DNA of 64,000 nt, taken from NCBI GenBank assembly GCA_024701455.1, contig JABXYP010000001.1:4096001-4160000 (forward strand), in the 5' to 3' direction. Each line of letters starts with the position of its first letter. The first letter of the stretch is position 1. A program made the position numbers and the translations under genes. The notes beneath the pieces were generated by a model. That model was not told where the DNA came from. It searched no databases and worked only from the letters and a program-made list of their open reading frames with translations. Origin of the DNA: Bacillus sp. A301a_S52. Its GTDB lineage: Bacteria > Bacillota > Bacilli > Bacillales > Salisediminibacteriaceae. Positions 27,906-36,347 of this stretch are shown piece by piece.

Positions 27906-28622
27906 ATGACCATTGATAAACAATCTGTAAGAGAGCATATATGGGAAAAAATGATGACTGAAAAAGTCGGACGTTTCCCTTTCCCATTAAAAGGAAGAAT
28001 CCCTAACTTTAAAGGGGCAGAAAAAGCGGCAGCTCTTGTATTTGAGTTAGACGTTTATAAGACAGCCCAAATTGTCAAAGTTAACCCTGATTCTCCGCAA
28101 TTACCGATTCGGGCTCAGGTTTTAAAAGATGGTAAAACCTTGCTTGTGCCAACTCCGAGATTAAAAGATGGCTTTATTCAAGTGAAACCTGAGAATGTGC
28201 CGCCAGGGGAAGAAAAAAAAGCCGCCAGTTTAAAGCATATCCATCAATATGGGCACGTCACACCATTACATGAGCTACCAACTGTTGATTTATTGTTTGC
28301 AGGGTCCGTAGCTGTCCATCCTGACGGGCGTAGAATCGGTAAAGGGGAAGGATATGCAGACCGGGAGTATGCCATTCTTCGAGAACTAGGTAACCCTCCG
28401 ATGCCTGTTATCGGCACGATCAATTCGGTTCAACTCGTTAACGACGACTTTAGCACAGATGATTTTGACCTCTCACTGGATTATATCGTCACCGAGAATC
28501 ACGTCATTGAAACAGGAGCCACTGATAATAAACCTACAGGTATTCAATGGGAACTTGTTACAGATGAGGAACGTGAGGCCATGCCTGTGCTAGACGAAAT
28601 TTGGCGCTTAACACATCAATAA
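27906..28622 (+). CDS. 5-formyltetrahydrofolate cyclo-ligase family protein
   Basis: The start is ATG 27906, 5 bp after AGAGGTGA; a GTG at 27897 lies inside that site. The 238-residue protein matches the longer MTHFS-domain family: EKMMTEKVGRFPFPLKGRIPNF at the N-terminus, VNPDSPQLPIRAQVLKDGKTL in the centre, and HPDGRRIGKGEGYADREYA as the nucleotide/substrate loop. True 5-FCL enzymes convert 5-formyl-THF to 5,10-methenyl-THF with ATP. This subgroup is annotated by homology and may have another substrate. A YqgN-type paralogue probably exists elsewhere in the genome. Confidence 0.8.
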   Translation: MTIDKQSVREHIWEKMMTEKVGRFPFPLKGRIPNFKGAEKAAALVFELDVYKTAQIVKVNPDSPQLPIRAQVLKDGKTLLVPTPRLKDGFIQVKPENVPPGEEKKAASLKHIHQYGHVTPLHELPTVDLLFAGSVAVHPDGRRIGKGEGYADREYAILRELGNPPMPVIGTINSVQLVNDDFSTDDFDLSLDYIVTENHVIETGATDNKPTGIQWELVTDEEREAMPVLDEIWRLTHQ

Positions 28623-28689
28623 CTGTTTCAGCATTAAAGAGACGCTTTTCAGCAAGAGAACATCCTTTTTCACCAACCAACCATTAAAA

Positions 28690-28718
28690 AGAGGTTGTCC
28701 TGTCAAAGAACAACCTCT
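28690..28718. terminator. Bidirectional terminator between the cyclo-ligase gene and ridA
   Basis: A 9-bp stem AGAGGTTGT / ACAACCTCT, flanked by AAAAA on the left and a T-rich stretch on the right, lies between convergent genes. Confidence 0.88.
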
Positions 28719-28722
28719 CTTC

Positions 28723-29103
28723 TTATATCTTCTTGGCAATCACTTCTACTTCTACCAATGCTCCTTTTGGCATACGAGCTACTTCAACGGCACTTCTAGC
28801 TGGATAAGGCTCCTCAAAATAGGACGCATAAATCTCGTTAACCGTCGTGAAATCCTCCATATTTTGCATAAAAATAAGTGTTTTCACAACATCATTTATT
28901 TCACATCCTGCCGCTTTTAAAACAGCCGTGACATTCTGCATAACACGATGGGTTTGCTTTTCTAATCCATCCACAAGCTCGCCTGTGGCCGGATCAAGGC
29001 CAATTTGTCCTGAAGCATAAATCATGTCTCCTAGCTGAACAGCTTGTGAATACGGCCCGATCGCTGATGGCGCCTCTGTCGTTTGAATTGGTTGTTTACT
29101 CAT
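28723..29103 (-). CDS. ridA: RidA family enamine/imine deaminase
   Basis: The start is ATG 29103 after AGAGAGGGTG; a GTG at 29112 overlaps that site. The 126-residue protein is of classical RidA length with IGPYSQAV near the N-terminus, YASGQIGLDPATGELV, and ARSAVEVARMPKGALVEVEVIA with the carboxylate-binding Arg. RidA hydrolyses reactive 2-aminoacrylate and similar enamines from PLP enzymes. It is the last gene of the pxpB-pxpA-pxpC operon, 16 bp after pxpC. Confidence 0.93.
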   Translation of the reverse strand: MSKQPIQTTEAPSAIGPYSQAVQLGDMIYASGQIGLDPATGELVDGLEKQTHRVMQNVTAVLKAAGCEINDVVKTLIFMQNMEDFTTVNEIYASYFEEPYPARSAVEVARMPKGALVEVEVIAKKI

Positions 29104-29119
29104 TAAAAACACCCTCTCT

Positions 29120-30082
29120 TTAAATGTGTGAACATGCTATTTGTAATGTTTTAAATAAATTATCTTCGTAATATTGCCATCTATGCCCTTCTTCTACGGT
29201 CCCTCTTTGAAATGACAGTGTTTGACCAGGCAGTAGTTGAGCCACTTTCCATAAATCATGGGAAATAATCGTCCCAATTTTAGGATACCCTCCAGTTGTT
29301 TGTCTATCAGCCATTAACACGATTGGGTTGCCGTCACTAGGGACTTGGATAGAACCGAAAGCCACCGCTTCCGATAGAATATCCTCGTTTATCTCTCTTT
29401 TTATTTTCTGGCCTTCTAGCCTATAACCCATTCTGTCTGATTGAGGCGTTATCTTATAAGAGTGGGTGTAAAAGGTTGACACGTCTTCCTTTTTAAAATA
29501 AGTTTCCTGAACGTCCGGTATAACGCGTACTAAATGGTGAGATTGATAAACTGGGCGCAAGCTATGAGCAAGACTTTTTCCTTTTCGCTTATGCAGTTCA
29601 TCTATATCATAGTGAATCCCCGGCACCATATCCCCAGTTTCAAGCACCCCACCTTTAATACCGCCAATCTGGGATTTAGTGTGGGTTGATCTACTGCCTA
29701 GAACTTTATCTGTTTTTATTCCTCCAGTTATGGCAAGATACGCTCTTGCACCATATTTAGGTTTACCGAATCTCAGCGTTTGTCCTTTCCGTATATAAAC
29801 GCTCGTCCACATAGGTAATTTTTTATTATCGACAGTAGGAGATAAGTGTGCGCCCGTAACAGCGATAACGGTATCCTCTAAAAATGTCAAACTCGGTCCA
29901 ACCATGGTCATTTCAATCGCCGCTTCATCAAGAGCATTTCCTGCTAACAGGTTGGCCATTTTGAAAGCAAACGGATCCATTGGTCCAGAGGGAACTATCC
30001 CATATTCCTGTTGGCCATATCTTCCACTATCCTGTATTGTCGTATGTAATCCTGATTCTTCTACTTTAATAAGTGAAATCAT
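29120..30082 (-). CDS. pxpC: 5-oxoprolinase subunit PxpC (KipA-like, biotin-dependent carboxylase family)
   Basis: This 320-residue protein carries the signature GLHTTIQDSGRYGQQEYGIVPSGPMD and MADRQTTGGYPKIG. PxpA, PxpB and PxpC together convert 5-oxoproline to glutamate using ATP. The start overlaps the pxpA stop by 4 bp (ATGA), indicating translational coupling. The B. subtilis homologue KipA was first described in connection with the KinA inhibitor KipI. In this complete gene set the 5-oxoprolinase role is the better supported one. Confidence 0.93.
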   Translation of the reverse strand: MISLIKVEESGLHTTIQDSGRYGQQEYGIVPSGPMDPFAFKMANLLAGNALDEAAIEMTMVGPSLTFLEDTVIAVTGAHLSPTVDNKKLPMWTSVYIRKGQTLRFGKPKYGARAYLAITGGIKTDKVLGSRSTHTKSQIGGIKGGVLETGDMVPGIHYDIDELHKRKGKSLAHSLRPVYQSHHLVRVIPDVQETYFKKEDVSTFYTHSYKITPQSDRMGYRLEGQKIKREINEDILSEAVAFGSIQVPSDGNPIVLMADRQTTGGYPKIGTIISHDLWKVAQLLPGQTLSFQRGTVEEGHRWQYYEDNLFKTLQIACSHI

Positions 30083-30849
30083 GTTCGCGTCACAGCCTTC
30101 ACCTTAATGTCGTGTGCTAAAAACATCGCTCGCAATTCTTTAACAAAGGTGAGTGCCTGTTCACCGTCCCCGTGGACACAAATCGTGTCTGCCGTGATCG
30201 GAATATCTGTGCCATCTGTGGCTAAGACCACTCCCTCAGCAACCATACGCAACACTCTCTCTTTCGCTAATTGTGAATTATGTATGATGGCCCCTTCTTC
30301 TGTTCGAGACCTTAACGATCCATCAGGTTCATATGCTCTATCAGCGAATACTTCTTCCGCTACCTTTAACCCAAATTTATTTCCCGCACGGACGAGCTCA
30401 CTTCCAGCAAGGCCAAAGAGAACTAAAGACGAATCAATATCTCGAACAGCCGCAGCAATCGCCTCAGCTATAACAGGATCTTTCGCCGCCATATTATATA
30501 ATGCCCCATGCGGTTTAACATGATGGAGGGATTCTTCATACAACTGAGCAAACCCTTGTAAACTGCTCACTTGATAGACCGTCATATTGTACACATCTTC
30601 CGGTGTCACTTCCATCACACGTCGCCCAAATCCCGGTAAATCGGGTAGTCCAGGGTGGGCACCTATAGCGACACCTCGTGCTTTCGCTAGCTTAACTGTA
30701 TGATGCATCACATTAGGATCTCCTGCGTGATAACCACAAGCCACGTTAGCTGATGTAATAAATGACAAAACTTCCTCATCTTGTCCAATACGATAGAGGC
30801 CGAAACTTTCGCCGATATCACTATTTAAATCGACTGACTTTCCCTTCAT
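30079..30849 (-). CDS. pxpA: 5-oxoprolinase subunit PxpA (LamB/YcsF family)
   Basis: The start is ATG 30849 after GGAGGTG; a GTG at 30864 precedes that site. The 256-residue LamB/YcsF protein has VDLNSDIGESFG, ANVACGYHAGDPNVM, GAHPGLPDLPGFGRR and VKPHGALYN, the metal- and substrate-site blocks of the family. It forms the hydrolase part of the PxpABC complex. It begins 16 bp after the pxpB stop and overlaps pxpC. Confidence 0.95.
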   Translation of the reverse strand: MKGKSVDLNSDIGESFGLYRIGQDEEVLSFITSANVACGYHAGDPNVMHHTVKLAKARGVAIGAHPGLPDLPGFGRRVMEVTPEDVYNMTVYQVSSLQGFAQLYEESLHHVKPHGALYNMAAKDPVIAEAIAAAVRDIDSSLVLFGLAGSELVRAGNKFGLKVAEEVFADRAYEPDGSLRSRTEEGAIIHNSQLAKERVLRMVAEGVVLATDGTDIPITADTICVHGDGEQALTFVKELRAMFLAHDIKVKAVTRT

Positions 30850-30865
30850 TGTTCCCACCTCCACT

Positions 30866-31594
30866 CTATCTCAATTCGATCTCAGGTTGATAGATTCCTT
30901 TCTCACATACCTCAAAAATATCGTCATATTCCGTCACCGTAACAGGCTTAAATGAAAGACGATCACCTGGTTGAAGTAATATAGGCTGGGAGCTCTCTTT
31001 GTCAAACAGCTTCACAGGAGTATGACCAATTATTTGCCAACCTCCTGGTGAATCAATAGAATAAACACCTGTCTGCGCGCCAGCAATTCCTACTGAACCT
31101 GCTTTTACGTGCCCTCTAGGGGTTTGTCTTCTCGGGGTAGCAATAGTTTCATCCATACCTCCTAAATAAGGAAATCCCGGGGCAAACCCCATCATGTATA
31201 CATGATAAATAGCGGTTGAATGACGCTTAATAACCTCTTCTGGTGTTAACTGATTATGTTGAGCAACCTCCTCTAAATCGACACCCTTTTCTCCCCCATA
31301 CAGAATTGGAAGTGTAATATGACGTGCTTTCCTCTCCTGCTTGGCCTCTGATGACGCCATGTCTACAATTCGTCTTAATTCATGAATCAAGGTTTTATAA
31401 GCAGGTGCTTTTTCTGGGGAATAATACATCGTTAACGTCACATACCCCGGCACCATTTCAGTCATATAAGACAGGGTCGCTTGTTTTATTCGTTTATACA
31501 TTCTACCTACTACTGCATTGGCTTCTTCACTCAATCGATCACTAAACGTAATACGTATGGCCCGATCGCCTAAAGGTGAAAAAATTGGATACAT
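30866..31594 (-). CDS. pxpB: 5-oxoprolinase subunit PxpB (KipI-like)
   Basis: The 242-residue protein has the allophanate hydrolase subunit 1 pattern: SPLGDRAIRITFSD at the N-terminus, HITLPILYGGEKGVDLEEVA and YMMGFAPGFPYLGGMD in the middle, and GGWQIIGHTP near the end. It is the first gene of the pxp operon. GGGAG lies 8 bp before the ATG. The B. subtilis relative KipI inhibits the sporulation kinase KinA, so a secondary regulatory activity cannot be excluded. Confidence 0.93.
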   Translation of the reverse strand: MYPIFSPLGDRAIRITFSDRLSEEANAVVGRMYKRIKQATLSYMTEMVPGYVTLTMYYSPEKAPAYKTLIHELRRIVDMASSEAKQERKARHITLPILYGGEKGVDLEEVAQHNQLTPEEVIKRHSTAIYHVYMMGFAPGFPYLGGMDETIATPRRQTPRGHVKAGSVGIAGAQTGVYSIDSPGGWQIIGHTPVKLFDKESSQPILLQPGDRLSFKPVTVTEYDDIFEVCEKGIYQPEIELR

Positions 31595-31716
31595 ATGCTT
31601 CTCTCCCTTCAGGAAAGATTTGAGTTTTATTATAACAGATTGCGTGCAAGGAATGCACCGATCCCGTTCATCGGATATACTGCCATTTTATAGTTATATT
31701 AAATCGTATAGAGTTC

Positions 31717-31756
31717 AGAAAAAAAAGAAGCTGCCTCTAAATACAGCTGCAACTTC
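31717..31756 (-). terminator. Rho-independent terminator of the hydroxyacid oxidase gene
   Basis: On the minus strand GAAGTTGC and GCAGCTTC form the stem, followed by an uninterrupted run of eight or more T. It lies 10 bp after the stop codon and separates this transcript from the pxp operon. Confidence 0.88.
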
Positions 31757-31765
31757 GCATGTTTG

Positions 31766-32899
31766 TTACTTAAACTCTTTATAAGGCCTAATAAGCGATC
31801 GATTTATTGATGAGATATGAGTTCTTCCTGTAATGGCAAGAGACGTATCGACATCCTTTAACAGGCTTGCAAGTACCGATTTCACCCCTTGTTTCCCTTC
31901 AGTCAAGCCATAGATATATGGCCTACCGATGAGCACCGAGTCAGCGCCTAAAGCAAGAGCCTTTAAAATATCGGGACCTCTTCTTATACCTCCGTCTACT
32001 AAAAGTGGTATTCGACCTTGAATTTTATCGGCAATGAAAGCGAGCGCCTCAAGCGAACTCCCCGTGCCATCAAGCTGCCTTCCGCCGTGATTCGACACGA
32101 TAATTGCATCAATTCCGTATTCAAGTGCTAACAGGGCATCTTCTTCATCCATAATCCCCTTGAGTATGATAGGCAATGTGGTTTGCTGTCTTAACCAGGC
32201 CAATCTATCCCATGTTAAGTTTTGTCTTAATAAGATACGCTTAATTGCTGGAATCTGCTCGTTATTCTTTAACTCCCCATCCGGATTATATTTCGCTTGG
32301 AAAACAGGGTCTTTAAGAAAGTTGGCTATACCTGCTCCTGTCTCAATCGGGAAATAACGATGATGCATATCTTTTTCCCGCCAGCCAAGCAAGGGCGTAT
32401 CGACCGTTACAACAATCCCTGCATAGCCAGCTGCTTCCGCACGTGCTACAAAGCTGGCAGCCACATTGTCATCAGCTGGCCAGTACAATTGAAAGTAGCA
32501 GGGGGCTCGCCCCTTTATTTCAGCACTGATCTCTTCAAGGGAGAAAGAGGACACGGTACTGGCTACAAAAGGAACCTTCAATTCAGCTGCTCCTCCCGCC
32601 GCTGCTAGCTCACCGTCTGGATGAATGATCGTCTGAAAGCCAACAGGTGCTAGCATAAGTGGTGTCTCTAGCTTCTCATTTAGTAAGTGGACAGACAAGT
32701 CCCTTTCCGACACATCAGTGAGGATTTTCGGGATAATATCCCACCTACGAAACGCTGCCGTATTTTTAGCCAAAGTTTCCTCTGCCCCTGATCCGCTGGC
32801 CACATAATCAAAAGCAGGCGCTGCCAATGTGCGCTTCGCTAATGCTTCCCATTCCTCCACAGTAACTGTATAATCATCAGATACGTCAAAAGCTGTCAC
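31766..32899 (-). CDS. FMN-dependent alpha-hydroxyacid oxidase (lactate oxidase-like)
   Basis: This 377-residue protein has the full L-lactate oxidase/glycolate oxidase fold length. Visible motifs are LAPVGFQTIIHPDGE, QLYWPADDNV, VTVDTPLLGWREKD and the catalytic-His/Arg block VSNHGGRQLDG, then LVDGGIRRGPDILKALALGADSVLIGRPY. These enzymes oxidise 2-hydroxyacids to 2-oxoacids with O2, giving H2O2. The start is GTG 32899 after GGGGGAA, only 19 bp beyond metI, so it looks like the last gene of the metN-metI transcript. That context suggests a methionine-derived hydroxyacid substrate, such as 2-hydroxy-4-methylthiobutyrate, rather than lactate; this is inference. Confidence 0.9.
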   Translation of the reverse strand: MTAFDVSDDYTVTVEEWEALAKRTLAAPAFDYVASGSGAEETLAKNTAAFRRWDIIPKILTDVSERDLSVHLLNEKLETPLMLAPVGFQTIIHPDGELAAAGGAAELKVPFVASTVSSFSLEEISAEIKGRAPCYFQLYWPADDNVAASFVARAEAAGYAGIVVTVDTPLLGWREKDMHHRYFPIETGAGIANFLKDPVFQAKYNPDGELKNNEQIPAIKRILLRQNLTWDRLAWLRQQTTLPIILKGIMDEEDALLALEYGIDAIIVSNHGGRQLDGTGSSLEALAFIADKIQGRIPLLVDGGIRRGPDILKALALGADSVLIGRPYIYGLTEGKQGVKSVLASLLKDVDTSLAITGRTHISSINRSLIRPYKEFK

Positions 32900-32918
32900 G
32901 CAGAGTTCCCCCTTTAAA

Positions 32919-33611
32919 TTAGTCCTTCTTTGCTCTAGACGCTAACAAGTTACCAATTGATTGAATCCCTTGGATCAGAACAATTAAAATAATAATAGCT
33001 ACGTACATCACATCTGTTTCATAACGAAGGTGACCAATACGGTAAGCTAAGTCACCTAACCCTCCAGCAGCCACAAGTCCAGCCATCGCTGTGGCACCAA
33101 TTAAGCCAATAATAGCAATCGTTAAGCCTAAAATAATCGATGGCTTCGCTTCCCTCACCATGACATGCCATATAATGTGACGGGTTTTAATTCCCATCGC
33201 TTCATAAGCTTCTAAAACACCTTTATCCACTTCCAATAAAGCTGATTCCATTAATCGCGCAATATAGGGAGCCGTATAAAAAACGAGCGGGAGGATAACC
33301 CCTTTTACGCCGATAGACGTCCCGACTATTAACTTCGTAAACGGCAATAGGAAGAAAAGCAATATAATAAACGGAATTGACCGTAATATATTGATCACGA
33401 TGTTAAGTGTTAAATACAGCAACCGATTATCCATGCTTTTACCAGGTCGTGTTAAAACGAGTAGAACTCCTAATGGCAACCCAATAACAACCGAAATGGA
33501 TAATGATATCCCAACCATTTGAAAAGTTTCAATTGTACTCGACCAAAGATCTTCGCCCCATCGATCAAGAAACTCAGGAAAGTGTACAAAAAATTCGATT
33601 AAGCCAATCAT
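32919..33611 (-). CDS. metI: Methionine ABC transporter permease MetI (MetP)
   Basis: This 230-residue integral membrane protein has five to six TM segments. It carries the permease-ATPase coupling loop EAYEAMGIKTRHIIWHVMVREAKPSIILG and the MetI-type ending. It overlaps the metN stop by 4 bp. Together with MetN and MetQ it forms an importer for D/L-methionine and possibly methionine derivatives. Confidence 0.93.
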   Translation of the reverse strand: MIGLIEFFVHFPEFLDRWGEDLWSSTIETFQMVGISLSISVVIGLPLGVLLVLTRPGKSMDNRLLYLTLNIVINILRSIPFIILLFFLLPFTKLIVGTSIGVKGVILPLVFYTAPYIARLMESALLEVDKGVLEAYEAMGIKTRHIIWHVMVREAKPSIILGLTIAIIGLIGATAMAGLVAAGGLGDLAYRIGHLRYETDVMYVAIIILIVLIQGIQSIGNLLASRAKKD

Positions 33612-34627
33612 GACACTGTCACCTCATTTATTTGAACTCCTTCATCACGTAAATACGCAAGGGCCTGATCTGTGTCCACTTTATCTCCTTCAATGTGAGC
33701 AATAAGCTTACCGAACGGTTTGTCCTTTAATTGCACAATATTGCCTGATAAAATATTCGTGTGGACATTAAATTTTTTCGAGACAGCTGACAGGGCTGGT
33801 TTATTTGCTGATGTTCCTACAAAAGTCAAACTAATAACAGGACCTTTTTGACTTAATTCATCGAGTATGTCGTTTGGAATGTCGTGGGGAAAAATACTTT
33901 GAATAAAGCGTTTAGTCGTCTCATTTTTAGCATTGGAGTAAAGCTCAATCACATCTCCTTGTTCAATGATTTCACCATTCTCCATCACAGCCACACGATC
34001 ACAAATTTTTTGAATAACATGCATCTCGTGTGTAATTAGTAAGATTGTAATACCAAATTCTTTGTTTATTTTTAATAGTAGCTCTAATATGGCATCTGTT
34101 GTTTCAGGGTCTAATGCACTGGTTGCTTCATCACTGAGTAAAATGTCAGGCTCATGAGAGAGCGCCCTCGCAATTGCTACTCGTTGCTTTTGACCACCAG
34201 ACAATTGATTTGGAAAGTCATTTTTCTTGTTCGCCAGGCCGACCACCTGTAAATATTTCTCAACCCGTTTAGGTATCTCAGTTGTAGCCACTCCCGCCAG
34301 TTTTAATGGGATGGCAATATTATCATAAACAGTGGCTGTTTTTAACAAATTAAACCCTTGGAAAATCATTCCGATATTTTGCCTATTTGCCCGCAAATCT
34401 TCTTTTGACATATCATTTAAATGTTGGCCATTCACGATAACCTCTCCTGAAGTAGGTTTTTCAAGGAGATTTACACAACGGACGAGCGTGCTTTTTCCGG
34501 CTCCACTATACCCGATAACACCAAATATTTCGCCTTTCTTCACTTCTAACGACACATTGGCTAAAGCAACTACGTCATCGTGCTTTTTCGTTGAGAACAC
34601 TTTTGAAATATTGTTAAGTTGTATCAC
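33608..34627 (-). CDS. metN: Methionine ABC transporter ATP-binding protein MetN
   Basis: This 339-residue ATPase has Walker A GYSGAGKST, signature LSGGQKQRVAIARAL, Walker B ILLSDEATSALDP and switch His in LLITHEM. A C-terminal NIL/ACT-type domain (about 265-339) follows, used in MetN for feedback inhibition by intracellular methionine. The start is GTG with AGGAGT 8 bp upstream. A 20-bp inverted repeat sits 34 bp before the start codon. Confidence 0.95.
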   Translation of the reverse strand: MIQLNNISKVFSTKKHDDVVALANVSLEVKKGEIFGVIGYSGAGKSTLVRCVNLLEKPTSGEVIVNGQHLNDMSKEDLRANRQNIGMIFQGFNLLKTATVYDNIAIPLKLAGVATTEIPKRVEKYLQVVGLANKKNDFPNQLSGGQKQRVAIARALSHEPDILLSDEATSALDPETTDAILELLLKINKEFGITILLITHEMHVIQKICDRVAVMENGEIIEQGDVIELYSNAKNETTKRFIQSIFPHDIPNDILDELSQKGPVISLTFVGTSANKPALSAVSKKFNVHTNILSGNIVQLKDKPFGKLIAHIEGDKVDTDQALAYLRDEGVQINEVTVS

Positions 34628-34660
34628 GATAACGACTCCTAACGTTACAAAAATAGTCTT

Positions 34661-34680
34661 AAGTTAACGTACATTAACTT
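34661..34680. promoter_or_regulatory. 20-bp inverted repeat upstream of metN (possible operator)
   Basis: AAGTTAACGTACATTAACTT has 9 of 10 matching positions in each half. It lies 34 bp before the metN GTG, on DNA between metN and the metQ terminator. It could be a repressor site or a short leader hairpin. Confidence 0.45.
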
Positions 34681-34703
34681 ATGAAGAAATATGACTTTCT
34701 ACT

Positions 34704-34818
34704 TAATAAATTTCGTTCTTCTCCCACTAATTGCAGATGAGTGAATCAGGCCTAAACAGAGTTAGTTCTCCTCTCTAGTTTGAGCCGTGAGTTTCACGAA
34801 CGGCTATTTGTGATAAAC
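34704..34818 (+). repeat. Dispersed intergenic hairpin repeat, copy J (degenerate)
   Basis: Recognisable by TTCTTCTCCCACTAATTG, AATCAGGCC, AGTTCTCCTCTC and TTTCACGAACGGCTATTTGTG at the expected spacing, with many substitutions. It splits metQ from metN. Confidence 0.6.
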
Positions 34819-34820
34819 GA

Positions 34821-34849
34821 CAGAATGCCCCTCTTGTCGGGACATTCTG
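34821..34849 (-). terminator. Terminator-like hairpin after metQ
   Basis: CAGAATGCCCC pairs with GGGACATTCTG (one G-U or A-C type mismatch) around a 7-nt loop, 17 bp past the metQ stop. The T tract after it is poor, so some read-through into metN is possible. Confidence 0.65.
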
Positions 34850-34866
34850 CCGGCTTCACTTCTAAA

Positions 34867-35673
34867 TTACCAAGAGGAAACAACTGAACCTGCGAAGTTT
34901 TCTTCAATAAATTCTTTCACTTCATCAGATTGATAAATTTCAATAAGTTTAGCGACTACAGCATCATCTTTATTTTCAGCACGGACAGCAATTACATTTA
35001 CCCATGGCGAATCTTCTGGTTCAATAAACACAGAATCCTCTGTTGGCACATATCCATGCTCAATGGCATAGTTCGTATTAATCGCCGCAGCTTTCACTTC
35101 ATCTAATTGCCTTGGAATTTGTGATGCTTCTAGTTCTACAAATTCGAGGCCTAATGGATTTTCCTCAATATCACGAACAGTTGCCGCCACACCTGCCTCT
35201 TCGTCTAGTGTAATAAGACCAGCGTCTTCAAATAAGATAAGTGCTCGAGCTCCGTTTGTCGGATCGTTCGGAAGACCTATTGTATCGCCTTCTTCAATGT
35301 CTGCCACATCATCCACTTCCACTGAGTAGAGCCCCATTGGGAAGTTAACTGTTGTCGCCACGTCTACGATGTCTAAACCTCTGTCTTCTCTAAAGTTTTC
35401 AAGGTAAGGTTTATGTTGAAAACTGTTTACATCCAAATCACCTTCATCTAACGCCACGTTAGGCATAACATACTCATTAAATACTTCTACATTAATAGTA
35501 AGGCCTTCTTCTTCCGCTAGTTCAGCAACCTTCTCCATGATTTCTTCATGTGGACCTGCTGTGACACCGACTGAAATTTCTTCTTCAGATAAGGCTTCCC
35601 CTTCAGAGTTTCCGCCGCATGCAGCGAGTATCCCTAATAATGATACTGTTGTGATTGATAATAGTTTTTTCAT
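34867..35673 (-). CDS. metQ: Methionine ABC transporter substrate-binding lipoprotein MetQ
   Basis: This 268-residue NlpA/MetQ-type lipoprotein has the signal peptide MKKLLSITTVSLLGILAACGG with the lipobox Cys at about residue 19. A mature domain follows, containing FNEYVMPNVALDEGDLDVNSFQHKPYLENF, VNFPMGLYS and LPNDPTNGARAL. It captures methionine outside the membrane for MetNI. The gene lies downstream of a SAM riboswitch with a roughly 370-nt spacer. In B. subtilis the order is metN-metP-metQ in one S-box transcript. Here metQ comes first and is separated from metN by a terminator-like hairpin and a repeat. Confidence 0.94.
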   Translation of the reverse strand: MKKLLSITTVSLLGILAACGGNSEGEALSEEEISVGVTAGPHEEIMEKVAELAEEEGLTINVEVFNEYVMPNVALDEGDLDVNSFQHKPYLENFREDRGLDIVDVATTVNFPMGLYSVEVDDVADIEEGDTIGLPNDPTNGARALILFEDAGLITLDEEAGVAATVRDIEENPLGLEFVELEASQIPRQLDEVKAAAINTNYAIEHGYVPTEDSVFIEPEDSPWVNVIAVRAENKDDAVVAKLIEIYQSDEVKEFIEENFAGSVVSSW

Positions 35674-36043
35674 GTGTTACATCCCCTTTTCTCTTTGTTT
35701 TCTTTTTTACAAGCATTTTAGACGGTGCTGCCGTTGGTTTAGTTGTAACATTCTCGCAAACTATAAAATAAGAATAATAACTGTAAGAATTTAAGATTGG
35801 GTATGACTAGAATGTTAACAACTTTTTTCTTAACCATGACTGACAGTGAGGCAAGGGCTGTTACACACTTGATATCACTTGTAATCTCTGTATAGAACAG
35901 ACCACTCAGGAACAAGGATACTCACACTATCGCGCAGGCATTTTACCTGATTGAATAAACGGAATTTTATAAAAATTAAAAACAGGACACTATCACCCTT
36001 TTCCCGTTATTCCTTTAGCTTTATTTTCCTACAGGTAAAATAA
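35674..36043. other. Long leader between the SAM riboswitch terminator and metQ
   Basis: About 370 nt contain no open frame of note on the metQ strand. A second promoter nearer metQ is possible (a TTACAG...TATAGT pair with 15-bp spacing) but not convincing. An AAAGGGG ribosome binding site precedes metQ. Confidence 0.4.
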
Positions 36044-36074
36044 AACCCCTTCTTAAATAAAATAAGAAGAGGTT
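36044..36074 (-). terminator. Intrinsic terminator of the SAM riboswitch
   Basis: On the minus strand AACCTCTTCTTA pairs with TAAGAAGGGGTT (one G-U) around a 7-nt loop, followed by TTATTTT. It lies 20 nt beyond the aptamer P1 stem, the usual S-box arrangement. Confidence 0.9.
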
Positions 36075-36093
36075 TGCCTAAATCCTGTCTCTT

Positions 36094-36193
36094 CTTATCT
36101 TTTCAAGCTTAACGCTTGCTGGAGTTGGCACATGGACTCGAAAGTCTGTTGCCGAGGCTTCATAGGGCCAGTCCCTCCGCCTCTCTGGATAAG
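36094..36193 (-). ncRNA. SAM-I (S-box) riboswitch aptamer
   Basis: On the minus strand the P1 strands CTTATC (36193-36188) and GATAAG (36099-36094) enclose the conserved S-box core: AGAGAGGCGGAGGGACTGGC, then CCCTATGAAGCCTCGGCAAC, and CATGTGCCAACTCCAGCAAG. With a terminator downstream this is the classic transcriptional OFF switch: high S-adenosylmethionine promotes termination. The regulated gene is metQ. Confidence 0.96.
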
Positions 36194-36225
36194 AAAGTGT
36201 GTTTAATTGTTTGAGTGTTATCATA

Positions 36226-36254
36226 ACTTTACACAGTGTCAGATAAAATGTCAA
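36226..36254 (-). promoter_or_regulatory. Promoter of the S-box transcript
   Basis: TTGACA and TAAAGT are spaced 17 bp apart on the minus strand, placing the expected transcription start about 25 nt before the riboswitch P1 stem. Confidence 0.7.
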
Positions 36255-36347
36255 TTAGTTTTTTAAAATAACGTCAGTTTTTTTAGAATATTAGATCACT
36301 TTGTCGAATAATCACCAGTTTAGTCACTTTAACGAGTTGAGCATCCT

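Noticed and set aside
29120..31594. Reading the KipI/KipA-like genes as a KinA-inhibitor system
   Set aside because: Together with a LamB/YcsF gene in the same coupled operon they form a complete 5-oxoprolinase set. The kinase-inhibitor role is at most secondary.
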